DNA of 46,232 nucleotides from Rhizopus sp. PT2906 (lineage: Eukaryota > Mucoromycota > Mucoromycetes > Mucorales > Rhizopodaceae), in contig JAMYHX010000347.1 of NCBI GenBank assembly GCA_025529335.1, positions 1 through 46,232 of the forward strand, read 5' to 3'. Numbering within the stretch: position 1 is the stretch's first letter; each line of letters begins with the position of its first letter. Both the position numbers and the translations under genes were made by a program. Below the pieces are notes generated by a model. It did no database searches and was not told where the DNA came from. It saw only the letters and a list, made by a program, of their open reading frames with translations. Shown here piece by piece: positions 32,507 through 44,603 of this stretch.

Positions 32507-34255
32507 TTATGTTCTTTTTGACTTTGATAACTGTTTAATGTTTGAAATAAATGCTCTTTCTTTCCACAATCTAATCGAGAACACATGAGTGTTTGTTATT
32601 TATCTTTTTTGGGGGTTCTTACGTGATAATGACAACCAATCCAAAGCAAATGATGCCAACACCAATATGAGCTGCCTTTTGTCTTAGTGTATACCATCCC
32701 ACATAGTTTTCTGACCAGTGTGTTATAAACCATGCTGTAACAAAGCTCAAGGTAGTCATAGGATGCGGAAACCATGACCAAATACTTTTCGGTTTTTCGA
32801 AATACCTGCAAATAAAGAACCAACTATAGACGATACGGACACTTAGGTTAACCATGTTGGCAAGCACAAGTCCAATTGCTCCTAGAGGGAGCCAGTGCAT
32901 AAAAACAATTCCCGAAATGAGGAAGCAAGCAGAAAAGAAGACCATGAAATAGCTAAGTCGGTTTAGGTCTTGCTTATTAGCAATCGCCTGTACAAAGGCT
33001 TCCGTAATACCGTTGACACCCATGAAAGGAACATACATACAGTAGATAGCGAGTACTTTGGGCGCATCACTTTGAATTGACCATGTTGACCCGGCCAGTA
33101 GATCAACCAAGGTACGTGTGTAATTCGTAGCAAAGCAAAAGAAAAGAAGACCCAACAAGATATGGAATTGCAAAAAGGTCATTAGGACATGATACGCTGT
33201 TTGACGAGCAGAGGCGTCCTGTTTATCAGCCAGCATTTTTGAAAAAAACGTTCTTCCTGTCTCTTCCAGAGGTTGAAATAAGATACGTGCGACAAGTGAT
33301 CCTAAAGTGTAAGAATATAAGAAACAGGAATTATTTTCACTTCCTTTTCTTTACCTACCGTAGTTGACTGTAAATCCATAGACACCCTTATCTCTGTCTG
33401 TGCTCAGAACTGAGATTAACATTTTATCTCCTTCTGTTAGGACATGCTTTAGTAACGATTGTTTTGTCATGGTAATTCCTAAGTGAAGCAAGGTCTTTTC
33501 AAACCAATATTCTCTTTTAATCAATATGTTTAGAACATATATCTACTTGTCCATGGCTTCTTATTGACTTACCTTCTTTCATCATCCTTGATTTTCCTTG
33601 GTAATAGGCTTGACCATGACTTTTCCTTGTATAGAAAGTAACCGAGGTATCCTAGCATCATGACCAAGCCATAAACTAATTGGGCTATGGCAAAGGACAA
33701 AATACTGTACCCATACAAGGTTAATGCAAAGGTTACCAAACATCTCAAGATGACAGCTGTCCCTTCGACAGTGACGCGTAGCTGGAAATAAAGTTTATTT
33801 AAAGCGACAATAAACAGTGGTTCTACTATTAGTTCAAATAGGGATGCTAATCCATATAATACAACAGATGTACGATAATAAGGGTATATGTCGGCCTCTT
33901 TAGAGCTAATTGTCGATAAATAGTATCCACAGCATAAAGTGGTCGTCATAAAACCTAGACAGGCTGGAATGTAAGCAAGGTTAACGATCTGCTGCTGGTT
34001 CTTGGTAGACCGCGTCAAGACAGCCCTAAAGCCTTCACGGGAAATAAAGAGAATAGTTGAGGCGAGTAGTTCCAAGTTGACTGAAGCGATACCAAAGGCG
34101 TCAGGTGTGGTATATCTCAAGACAACTTGGTTTAGTGAAAAGGTAAGCATACGAGATATAAATTGAAGTAGGATAAGATAAGATGCTCCTTTAGCTGTGT
34201 TGGATAATAAATCTTCCTCTTCACTTGTTGGCGTGGATTCCCTTTTATTCTTCAT
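32507..34255 (-). CDS. RFT1: RFT1 lipid-linked oligosaccharide protein
   Basis: Four exons (34255-33573, 33513-33359, 33301-32623, 32570-32507) encode 526 residues, the usual Rft1 size. Hydrophobic segments run through the whole protein, as expected for its 12 or more membrane helices of the MOP fold in the endoplasmic reticulum. Signature stretches are KGASYLILLQFISRMLTFS near the N-terminus, FISREGFRAVLTR, and TKQSLLKHVLTEGDKMLI after the first splice. Rft1 is required for Man5GlcNAc2-dolichol to reach the lumen in N-glycosylation; whether it is itself the flippase is disputed. The last exon was chosen because it gives the charged tail WKERAFISNIKQLSKSK; reading past the third exon's donor instead stops at once. 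The formin gene diverges from its start 234 bases away. Confidence 0.92.
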
Positions 34256-34489
34256 TTAAAGAAAGAGAAATAAGAAATAAATAAAAGAAAATGACATAAT
34301 TTGGTAATAATAATAAAAAAAATAGCTTGTTTAGATCGCCGAACATAACTTGCTTTATTTAGAAACAGCAGAGTGAAAATTCCTTTGAGATGGCCCGCCC
34401 AGGAACAATAAAGGAGTTGAGGGTCGTACAGCATTTTACAATAAAGAAAAGATTTTTTTTCCTTTTTTTTCCCTTTTTTTCTTTTCTTT
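34256..34489. promoter_or_regulatory. Divergent promoter region of RFT1 and the formin
   Basis: Short 234-base gap between divergent start codons. A run of T and C tracts lies just before the formin ATG (about 34449-34489), typical of pyrimidine-rich fungal leaders. Confidence 0.5.
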
Positions 34490-37400
34490 ATGGAACTATT
34501 TGGAATAAACAAAAAGAATAAAAGAAAAGACTCGGACCCAGCTATTTTAATAACAAGTTTACCGAGAAGAAAGTCTTCAGTTACAAGCGAAAGGAATTCA
34601 ACTGCAATGAGAAGTTATACTTCAAGATCCTCATCTATTTCTAATGATGACGGTAGAATATGTAAGCTTATATCTCTTTACTCTTTTCTTTTTCTTTTAA
34701 AACAACAATAGCTCGTAAATCTTCACTTGATTATACTGGACTTTCTGACCGCGACGTTGAGGATTTATTTGAAAAAATGCTTGTAAAAATATATATGAAA
34801 TTACAATAATGTTTCATCATACTGATATTCTATAGACAAGGAGAGGTATTCATGATCCTTCAGCACGATCTATGATGCTCAGCTTTCCCATCGAAAAAAA
34901 ATTGTTGATGCTCTCACAGGACAAGCAAGCAGATCTTACAAATTCAAACACGACATCACAAGAAAGTCTTGTGCATGAAACGTCCAACTCAGATAAAAGC
35001 TCACCAGAGTATTATATCGACAAATTTCTAGAGCCTGACATGAAGGGTGTCACTCCAAGGCTGATTGCTCATTTAGCCGTCAGTTTAAGAACAATGCCCC
35101 TAAGTTGGGTTAGACAGTTTATAGAAGCAAGTGGTTTGCAGATCATTACGAACGTGATTGGTACACTGAACATGGGAGAGAAAAAGTAAGAACGGAACTG
35201 ATGTAGGTTGTATTCAATCAATTGAATTGCTTTTTTAGGTCAGAAGCTGATCTTCAAATGGAAGTTGAAATCTTGAAATGCTTTAAATCACTCATCAACA
35301 ACAGGGCAAGTTCTTTTATATATGTTATCAAAGGATTCTATTAACACACCATATTTTACTTACTATAGTGGGGAGCACGCGAGGTCATATCCCATCCACA
35401 ATGCATCTACCACATCGTTCTATCTCTCGTATCACCGCCTATTCAAACTAGAAAGCTAGTTTGTGAAATATTGGCATTTGTGTGTCATGTCGACTTACCT
35501 AAGGGCCAAGAGATCGTACTCAAGGGTCTCGACAAACTAAGTGAGCACATGGGCGAGTTTGGGCGATTCGATGCCTGGCTTAAACTGCTCGAAGCCACCC
35601 TTGACGGTCGAGGTAAAATGGGAAGTTTAGTAGGTGCTAGTGAAGACGTTCGAAAGTTTGCTGTGGGAGGTGATAACCAACTGAGCGATTTTGCACTCTC
35701 CAACATGATGCTCGTCAATTCGCTCGTATCTGTGATAGAAGATGTCGAGATTCGTGTTCATTTACGAAACCAGCTGAATGCAAGCGGATTAGATAGTATT
35801 ATGCAAAAAATGCTCGATTTTAATAACGAACAGCTCAAGAGACATATCAGCATCTATAAACAGATGAGTGAAAATGATATGGAAGAGATGATGGATATTT
35901 ATAACGAGACTATTCTGAATAATATGAATGACCCGAGAGAGTGCTTTGAACGAATTTTAGATAAAGTAGAAGGAACTCGAAGCTACAATTTCTTTTTAAG
36001 CGCTCTTCAACATATCCTCATGATTCAAGCACAAGGCGACACTCAGTAAGCGTGGATATCAATCAACAATTGTGTCTTTCCTAACTTATCTATTTAGAGT
36101 ACGTTATTTTCAAATACTCGATAGACTCATCACACAGGTCGTGATGGACAGAAAGGGGTTAAAAAACGATGATTTTTCCTCTACAGGCTGGTCCGTAGCT
36201 ATGCTCATTGACAAGTTTGCTGAACAAGATCAGATTAATAAATATATCCAAGAGGCAAAAGAAGCCAGGCAGCTCTATGAAAAGGCTGTTAAAGAAAAAC
36301 AAGAGCTAGAAACAGAGATCAGCCTCAAAGGAGACGGACTGGTAGGACAGCTACGAGATAAAGCAAACTCATTAGAAGACCTTCTGCGCATATCACGTCA
36401 TACGATTGCTACATTACAAAAAAAATTAAAAGACACGCAGAGAGAATACGAAATGAACATCACCGCACTTGACCAGCAACTTCGTGAGATATATAGTAAA
36501 GCAGCTGCAGCTAATGATGATGTGACGGCGAATAATAAAAACAGTAATGACACCACTGGCCATTTTGTGCTGGGAAGAGAAGAAGTAACGAGAGCTTATG
36601 ATAGGCTTAAGGCACAAGCTATACTAGAAGGAAAGCCAGAAAATGACGACTATCATAATGTAAAAGCCAAAAAGAAAAAGAAAGTTTTTAAAACGCTTAT
36701 ACTGATAACTTTTTATAGCTTCCTCGCGCAGAAGGATTGTCTGAAAAGTTCAAGTCGTCACTTCAAGGACAGTTAGGTAGCGGTCCTGTTGGTTTGATCA
36801 TTCCTGGTACGGCTCCTCTAATTGGATCAACACGCCGTACACCTGCAAAGAAAGCATGGCAAGCAGAAGACGGTAAATCAGACGGCGTCAAGATAAACGC
36901 TGATATCAAAGACCAAGTGGAGCAGCTTTTGAGCCAAGATGAACCTGTGTCAGGTGTTGACCATGCTGATAAACCAATCAGCGCAATGGCTGCAGAACTG
37001 GAGCAAAAACTAAGACAGTATAATAATAAGCCGGTGGTAGAAACTGTAACTACAGCCAGCCTACCAAGAACTAGTTCCATCACAATATCAGCAGCAACTC
37101 CTGAAAGTAACCCGTCAAAAAGAAAGTCTTCACTGTCAGAAGATGATAAATCTCAAGCTACAGACCAGCCTTCTAGTATTCCTATTCCTCCACCGCCGCC
37201 ACCACCACCTATGCCTCCTGTCTCTTCCAGCCTTTCTTCCAAACCAGAAACTTCAGTGATGCATGCATCTTCTGCTCCTTGTCCTCCTTCACTATCATCA
37301 GCGTATGTAGAAGCAACTCAGCAAAACATACCAGTTCCCCCTCCTCCTCCTCCTCCACCTGGTCCTCAAAACGCGCAGCTTGCATCTAACCCACCTAAGG

Positions 37401-39463
37401 CTCCACCCTTGTCAGACGCGTCAGCTGCAGCTCCTCCTCCCCCTCCCCCTCCTGCACCTCCAGGCGCGCCCATGCCACCACCTCCACCTGGCGCTCCGAC
37501 CGCTCCGTTGGCACCTACTGGACCTAGTCGTAAAATTATCCGCCATCAACCCAATGTGAAAACACGCGCTATTCAATGGACCAAGTTGCACAGTAACGCA
37601 GTGAACAGGACCGTCTGGGGATCCAACGACGTAGATGAACTAGCCTTAGAAGATGAGTTAGAAAACCTTGGTATTTTTGATTCTATTGAATCACTATTTG
37701 CACAAAAAGTAGTCCAGCCAAAGAAACGCGTTGTAAAGGAAGAAAAGAAAGAAATTCGTATTATCGATCAAAAGAAGGGATACAATATGAGTGAGAGAAA
37801 ACAGAAAAGATGCTTTACATATTCTAATAGCATTTTCTAGATATTGCCATCTTGGCCAGACTCAAGCACCTATCGTTAAAGCAGATAACAAAAGCATTTT
37901 TGGCTGTGGATGATAGTCTACTTACGGAGAGCCTGCTAGTAAATTTACAGCAGTATGTACCAACGCCTGAAGAACAAGGAAAGCTATCCGTGTTTGTGAA
38001 GAGTGCCTCTGAAGAAGAATTAGAACAGTTATCTAAGCCAGATGCCTTCTGCGTTGAAGTAAGAACTACATATAAGCTAAAACCCAGTGTTCAGCTTCTA
38101 ACTGTCCTCTTTAGATGATGAAGATCGATCGCTATAAGGAAAGAGTTGACAATTTACTGTTCCGTACAATGTTTAACGAAAGACATCAAAGATTATCAAA
38201 GGTATGTACTTTTTTAAACCTTCCATGCTTATTGTTTTCTAATTTGTTACTTTATTAGCACATGGCTTCAGTCTTGAATGCATCAGTCGCTTTGAAAGAA
38301 TCAGCTTCATTTAAAGAACTTTTGAAGGTAATATTATAAAGGTATTCACAACATGAATACTCATGATAACATAGCTTATTCTTGTGCTTGGTAACTTTAT
38401 GAACGGCAATACTTTCCAAGGAGGTGCATTTGGTATTCGAATCGCCAGTATCAACAAGGTATATTCTTTTTGTTTTGTTTTGCTTAACACAATTTAACTA
38501 ATATCATCTTGATAGTTGGTAGATACTAAAGGAACAGAGGGGAATGTAACCTTGCTTCACTTCTTGGTTGACTCTGTTGAATCAAAAATACCTAGGTTAC
38601 ATGGATTTTTAAATGACTTGCAAGAATGCGGAGATGCATGTAAAGGTAATAAGAAACCAGTCTATTGCAACAGACATAGATGACTCATGTAACCTTTTTT
38701 TTTCAGTGACACTACAAGACCTTGTGAAAGAATACAACGAAATTCGTGTAGGCCTGCAAAAGTTAATTCAGGAATTAGATAACCACTACGAAGAGGGATA
38801 TGAAGCTCCTGAAGGCGATAATTATGCACAAGTCATGAAAAAATTTAGAGATGATGCTATAGAAAAGTTTGAAGAACTTGAAGTTAGATACACATCCATG
38901 GATGTTGCTTACCGTGATGTAGTCACCTATTTCGGTGAAAACCCTGATCAGATGAAGCCAGATGAGTTCTTTAGTATTTTCAAGACATTTACTTCTAGTT
39001 GGGAGGTAAGACTTCTCATTTTTGTATATGAAACATTGTATTTTTATTAACAAAAAAAAGCGTGCCATGAGTGATAATTTATCTGCAAGAAAGAAACTTG
39101 AAAACAGAGAAAAGGCCAGACTTGCTGAAGAGGCGCGTAGAGAGAAAATAAAGGCACAGAAACTACGAGGAGTGGTTACAAGTGAGGGTGAGCATAATTT
39201 ATACATGCTTTTATACAAAAGATTAACCTTTACTTATAGCAATCTCTCCTGGAGTTGATGAAGATAAGAATATTATGGATAATCTGCTTGACAAACTACG
39301 TGCTGGGGAGTTGGATACAAGTCTAAAGAGAAGTAAGCAAGAAAGAAGCGCTGCATCGCGAGAAAAGAGAATGCAAAAGAGTGAATCTGTCGCTATCTTG
39401 GCAGAAGATTTATTGAAAAGCATACAGTCGGATGAAGAGAGTCCTTTACTGCGTTTTACGTAA
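34490..39463 (+). CDS. Diaphanous-related formin (Bni1/SepA type)
   Basis: Fifteen exons encode 1410 residues: 34490-34661, 34712-34782, 34836-35185, 35239-35305, 35369-36045, 36098-36683, 36719-37790, 37841-38058, 38115-38201, 38259-38327, 38375-38458, 38516-38645, 38707-39005, 39061-39187 and 39240-39463. Order of parts: GBD/FH3 armadillo region (about 85-430, beginning RRGIHDPSARSMMLSFP), coiled coil (about 480-580), proline-rich FH1 (about 795-908, several runs of 7-9 prolines that would bind profilin-actin), FH2 (about 915-1290, with LGNFMNGNTFQGGAFGIRI) and a C-terminal DAD-like motif IMDNLLDKLRAGE followed by a basic stretch. It nucleates unbranched actin cables under Rho GTPase control at hyphal tips and septa. 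The fourth intron (35306-35368) starts with GC. The stop codon abuts a decayed mobile element. Confidence 0.95.
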
Positions 39464-40240
39464 ATACCCACAAAAAATACTCCTTTTTCTTGAAATGAAA
39501 CCACATTTCAAACGCTACAAAATGTTCTTTTAAGTATGAACCACGTCTATTACCACCGATCTTTATCTTCTTTGAATTTCTAATGAATATTTGATGCAAG
39601 TTGCTGCTCATAATTACTACTTAATACAACTTCTTTATAAAGTTCTTCTACTTGAAATTTCCAAGAATTGTTAACTTCATAAAGCCTTACATTTTGTGCA
39701 ACTTCTGTTGACATCTTTAGCTTTTCAACCATATCTACATGTTCAGACTGTAGCTCTTCATTGCTTGATATTTTAGTATAAATTGCATCTTAAAAAGAAA
39801 AGCGTTCGGGTTTCGTTTTTACAAACATTTGCTTTCTTTACCTCTCTCAACATCATATTCAGTACATCGCTTTAAAAGAAGCATATGCTTGCAAACTCTG
39901 TTTCAGTATTTACTTGTTTCCACTCAACATCATGCATGTCAATATGGCTCTCAATTACTTTCTTCTATTGTGCAATATCAGCTACAGCATTGTTATGTTC
40001 AATAGCAGTTACAGTTTCAGAAATAGAAAGAATAGTAGAATATGAGAAGCAATGTAATATTCTGAAGGAACGAAGCATCCAGTAGTTCTGTTGTACTGTA
40101 TACTACTAATCATTTATACTCTAGTTATGGTATGCCATCCTATATGAACAAACGTCAAACTACACTTGACTTTATTATTTCTTTTATGACATGGATAAGC
40201 TATTAACGTCACAAAAGCGGTGTTTTTCGTGGGATATTTA
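39461..40240 (-). mobile_element. Decayed second copy of the SWIM TIR element
   Basis: Ends are TAAATACCCACAAAAAATAC at 39461 and, reverse-complemented, TAAATATCCCACGAAAAACA at 40240, matching the ends of the element at 24431-25099. The subterminal GCTTTTGTGAC is identical in both copies. On the minus strand, 39895-39842 encodes VCKHMLLLKRCTEYDVERG, close to the SWIM tail ACKHMFLLGRCTEYDIWRG of the intact copy. 39780-39600 encodes MVEKLKMSTEVAQNV and FQVEELYKEVVLSSN, matching its coiled coil. An in-frame stop and frameshifts show decay. The left end begins exactly at the formin stop codon TAA. Confidence 0.75.
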
Positions 40241-40502
40241 TGTGGATGCCCTTTATTCCCTAAAGACACAAATAGGCCAAGACGAAATAATAATGATAAG
40301 AATACGCTTTTTGAAGAGTTTGTTGCTTTATAAAAGAAATTATTCAGTACATAAATATATAGTTTATAAAGGTTAATAATGATTCACTTGTAACCAGTTT
40401 ATTGATAAAAGAATGCTTAATTTAGCTTTTCTTTAAGAAGATATATAAGACTGCATTACTGTGATTTCCTTTTCCCCCTTTTTTTTACTATTTTCTTTTT
40501 TT
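40241..40502 (+). promoter_or_regulatory. Upstream region of the zinc-ribbon-like gene
   Basis: About 260 AT-rich bases between the decayed element and the next start codon. A C-T-rich tract lies 15-40 bases before the ATG. Confidence 0.45.
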
Positions 40503-41630
40503 ATGGTTGATCCAACAACAAACACATTCCCAGTGTTGCCAGAAGAGCTTCGAAAGAAACGTAAGAGTACTGATATAATTGTATTAAACAAGCTAACCAG
40601 TAGCTTTGTTAAAAGTAAGAACAGCTCATGCAACTTATAATGTTGACTTTTTAGATCAAGCAAAGCAATTATTAGTTCGTCGACAGAGATTTGAAGATAG
40701 AAGAAGAAAAAGATTAGAGACTCGGTTTGCCAAAGGTTCAGATCACATCATATCAAAGACACCTGTCCTGATCTCTAAAAAGAGACGGATGGTAAGAAAA
40801 GGAAGTTAGGAGACAAAGGAACCAAAAGTAACTTTTTTAATCGATAGAGAGATCCAATCCAACTGGTTCACCGTAAAAGGGTACAGTGGTCAATGAAGTA
40901 TTTTATGTTGTACCTCAAACTCATGATGCTATATAGCTACCTCCTCAACCAAGATGCAGTGAATGCAATGTCAGACTAGATGGTAACTTGGAAACATCGC
41001 CGTTAAGTGCTGCAGTTCTTGAACCAAAAAGCACAGTCGTATCTGCTCCAGTCTGCGTTGGATGTGACAGGTAGTAAAGATATTAGCTTTTTTTTTTTTG
41101 CAAGACTTATCTCTTTTGAAAGACTATATACTCTTGCCTCGAATGAAGAAGAGAAGCAAAATATAACAAGATGGATTGTTACCGGGCAACTTCCCAAAAG
41201 CATAGACGTAAAACTTCTTAAACCTATTGATCAATTTATGAACGTTGAAGCAGCAGCAGAAGTGCTTCTGACGCAAGCTGAAAGCTTTTACGACATTGCA
41301 GCTGGACCCCTTCCTGTATTTTTTCACCAAGATGAGTTGAGGCAATTATATAGAGAAAATGGTTGTAAAGACAGTATATTGAAGCATGAGGTATACTGGC
41401 CAGCTGCGTTAGATGGAGCAGCAACATATGCACACATAGAGTTCGATAACGTTCAGCCTCTTTGGACAATGACAAATGATGATGACTTTTATTCCATCAA
41501 AAATATGCAAATTATGAGCAAGGCATTGAAGACAGTAAAGAAAAATAGCCGCTTAGATGAACTTGAGCAGTGGCTAAATGGGTTTCTTCATACTAAAAGG
41601 CAAATGCAAACGTTACGCGAGTATACCTAA
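40503..41630 (+). CDS. Unrecognised protein with a CxxC-CxxC zinc-ribbon-like module
   Basis: Five exons (40503-40560, 40655-40791, 40848-40880, 40937-41070, 41105-41630) keep frame for 295 residues. After a short N-terminus comes a very basic helix (LLVRRQRFEDRRRKRLETRF), then RCSECNVRLDG and, about 30 residues later, PVCVGCDRL, which look like the two halves of a zinc-binding ribbon. The C-terminal ~180 residues are acidic and mostly helical, with QLPKSIDVKLLKPIDQF and AAGPLPVFFHQDELRQLY. I do not recognise the family. The clean frame across four introns, one flanking a 33-base exon, argues for a real gene. A nuclear or nucleic-acid role would fit the basic region and ribbon but is a guess. 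It converges on calcineurin A, 112 bases away. Confidence 0.7.
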
Positions 41631-41742
41631 ATGCAATGCCACTTATCCTTTATAATTGATATCAAGCCGAATGTCTAGGTTGGAGTTTTGTTAAAATGTC
41701 TCGTTTTATTACAATAAAGTATTTATTTTATTCTGATGTATC

Positions 41743-43733
41743 CTAAGATACAGTATCTTCTTGAATAGCTGCATTGCGAAGCTTGGATGATGTGGTTTCC
41801 CTGTGCATTTCATCTAATTTCTCTCGAGAGGTTGGAGGCAGCCGCTCATTTTCAATATCTGAACGTCGGGCATCCTCAAATGTAGTAATAGCTTTTTTTA
41901 ATATAAAAAGAGAGACAGGTTAGACTTCTTTTAGAAATATACAACATCAAAAATACCTCTTCTGATTCCTTCAGCACCCAACCCCAGAGTGCCTGTAGGC
42001 AATTTCCCGGTATTTGACAAGTTCTTTAGTTCCATGATTAGTTCCGAATTTTCTCTCAGAACAGAGAATGTACGAGACATTTTACCAACGGCAATGATCT
42101 TATTCCTAATAATTTGCCTTCTTTGTTCCGTAGCATCATCAACTTTGTCTATCTTTCGTTCTGTTTCTGAAAGCTCTTCTTGAGAGCAAATATTCAAGAT
42201 TGCCAAAAGCATAGTTGTAACTATTCTTGTATGAATTTGTTGTCCTCTGATAGTCCTTTTTCTTAACACATACCTTTTTCTCCTACAAATGGCAAACTCC
42301 AATCAAAGACGTTCTTGAAGTTTGGAAGCCAATAAGGATGAGAAGTCGCGTTGAACTGGCGAATGTTGAGCACATTGTTATCATAGCGAAGAATAGCAGC
42401 TTTGTTATTATAGACGTCAATATAGTTGGGTGCTGAAAAGATTGTCATTAAGGACGGAAATCCACTTGTTTTGCTTTTACGGTACATTCGGTAGCTTTAT
42501 AAGCATATGATTAGAAACTTTAGCAGAGGTGCTTCATTATGATTTTACCCATTTGCTTGTGCTTCATGAGCTCTAATAACAGATAATAGTTTGTTTTTAT
42601 CTAGAAAATTGCATACGGCACGATAGCTACAAAAAGGGATAAGCAAAAGATCTATGACGGCATGTTATTGTTATTACCTAAAGAAATACGAACACCCACG
42701 GATATGGTTGTGCTCAAACTTGGGACTTTCCTCTTCGTCAAAATCTTCATATGGATCAGCCCACACTAAATCACACATAATACCACTAGTAGGAGTCTCT
42801 TTAAATCGATTGATCTAAACACAGGATAGCATTAAATCTATTTTTTTTTTTTTCAAGACAAAGATTCAACAATACATACGTTTTCAATATCTGCTAATGT
42901 CTTTAGCTCTGGAGAGAGTCCACCGTGCACGCAAAGAAATTGATCATTCACAATGGCGGCTAAAGGAAGACTGTCAAAGCATTCCATAGCTGCGTCATAT
43001 ACCTCTTTAGAATATTTCGTTTCACCTAGTTAATCAAAAAGAGTTAATCCTTGGTTCAAATGCTAGGAAACATCACATACACTCTAGCTTAAATGTAAAG
43101 TACTCGGTTAAGTGGCGACATTCATGGTTACCACGTAATAAATAAAAGGATTTTGAATACCACATCTTAAATGACCAAAGATACAAAACGCACTACATGA
43201 TCTTTCTTTTAGTTTGTTGCTTTAAAGGATCTCTTCATACCTCTATAGAGAAATAACCTCTATCAACATAATCTCCCAAAAAGAGATACCTCGTATCAGC
43301 GGGATTACCGCCTATTTCAAACAATTTCAACAGATCATAGTACTGACCATGAATATCGCCACAAATTGTAATAGGAGCAGGTATCCGTAAAAGGTTAGGC
43401 TCAGTCTTTAGGATATTGTTTGTGGCTGTCAGTATCTGAAGTGCTTGCTTCTCTGTCAACCGACCTTCTTTTCTAAAGTGTTCTCTTAAAAAATCAAGAT
43501 TTGGATATCCTGGTTTATCTTTGGACCATAACTCATCATCCGTGGGTGTCTTAAACGCAGGAGGTTCGACGTCTTTGCGAAGAGATAGAAAGAATTATGA
43601 ATAATAGTTTTCTTTTTGTTACTTAATTACCTTTGCACACGCGATCTGTTGTACTGACAACAATCCCATTTTCCATTGTGAACTTTGAAAAGTCAATTTG
43701 AGTCTTTGGCTGTTTTGAAGATTGCTCTGACAT
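41743..43733 (-). CDS. CNA1: Calcineurin catalytic subunit A
   Basis: Nine exons (43733-43631, 43572-43241, 43192-43081, 43025-42880, 42814-42678, 42626-42549, 42494-42274, 42220-41957, 41891-41743) encode 513 residues. The PPP core shows GDIHGQYYDLLKLFEIGG, GDYVDRG, RGNHECRHLTEYF, DLVWADPYEDFDEE, RGCSYFF and FSAPNYIDVYNNKAAILRY. The B-subunit-binding helix follows (FDWSLPFVGEKVTTMLLAIL), then the calmodulin-binding segment around RNKIIAVGKMSRTFSVL, and the autoinhibitory motif ITTFEDARRSDIENERLPP. All parts of calcium/calmodulin-regulated phosphatase 2B are therefore present. In fungi it controls calcium signalling, stress survival and, in Mucorales, the yeast-hypha switch. The third exon must start at TGCGTTTTG to keep CVLYLWSFK. 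Confidence 0.97.
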
Positions 43734-44603
43734 ATCGTTGAATAAAAATAGAAAGGAAGGAAAATAAAAAGGGTTATTCCAGCATTGAGATTAAAAAAAA
43801 TTGTGTTTCATGCGGTGCATAATTCTTCACTTCAAATCTAGAATTGACCTAAATACCTCAAAAGAAATATGCTAAAATATAAGATACAAGAGCTTTATCA
43901 ACTTATCACTTCTTTTATGTTGTTACAAAGGCTTTATTTACAAAATCTAAGTGCTATATTTACACTCACTTCATTAAGCTTTTACAATAACCTCAATCTA
44001 CAACTTTATGATGTTTTCTATTAAAAATCGTTGTGCGAAATTGAATAGTAACATTAGGTTTCCAAAGCAGGCTTTCACTGGGTATTGCCATAAGTTGCTG
44101 CGTTTATCAGATACAAACTTATAACATTTAATAAATCTAACGTGCTTTGAAGATGATAAGAGCTTTTTGTTATAGTGAGTACTGCATGCACCAGAAAATG
44201 CACCAAAAATAAGCTAATGTTACAGGCGTTACCTGTGACATCACTTTACAACTTCACACTACCTTTCTACACTACCTAAGGCTGTTCGCGATTTGCTTGG
44301 TAGAATACTCTGCATACACAAGCAGGCACCTACGGTATGTATTAATAAGTAATGGCAGATATATGTGATAGTGTTGGTGCTTTAGAAGTAACGTTTTAAT
44401 TATCGCAATTTCTTTAATTAAAAGAATACTTTAACATCTTTTCTTTATCTTCATGCATAATGAAAATTGTTGCATGTGTAGTAAATATGCACCAAAATCG
44501 AAACTAAAACTAACATATGAAATAGAAGTTACTTATAGCAATAAAAATTAAAAATTGAAATGTCTTTGATAAATGATGTTGTACAGACTTAGTCTTCTAT
44601 TAT
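43734..44603. other. Gene-poor stretch between calcineurin and the SWIM-OTU gene
   Basis: The first part should hold the calcineurin promoter. Further on I note a short inverted repeat ACAGG-cgtta-CCTGT at 44222-44236 and three copies of ATGCACCAAAA-like sequence near 44186, 44199 and 44488. No supported coding frame. Confidence 0.45.

Noticed and set aside
39885..40085. Plus-strand frame inside the decayed SWIM element
   Set aside because: The homologous coding strand is minus; the plus frame has no match to the intact copy.
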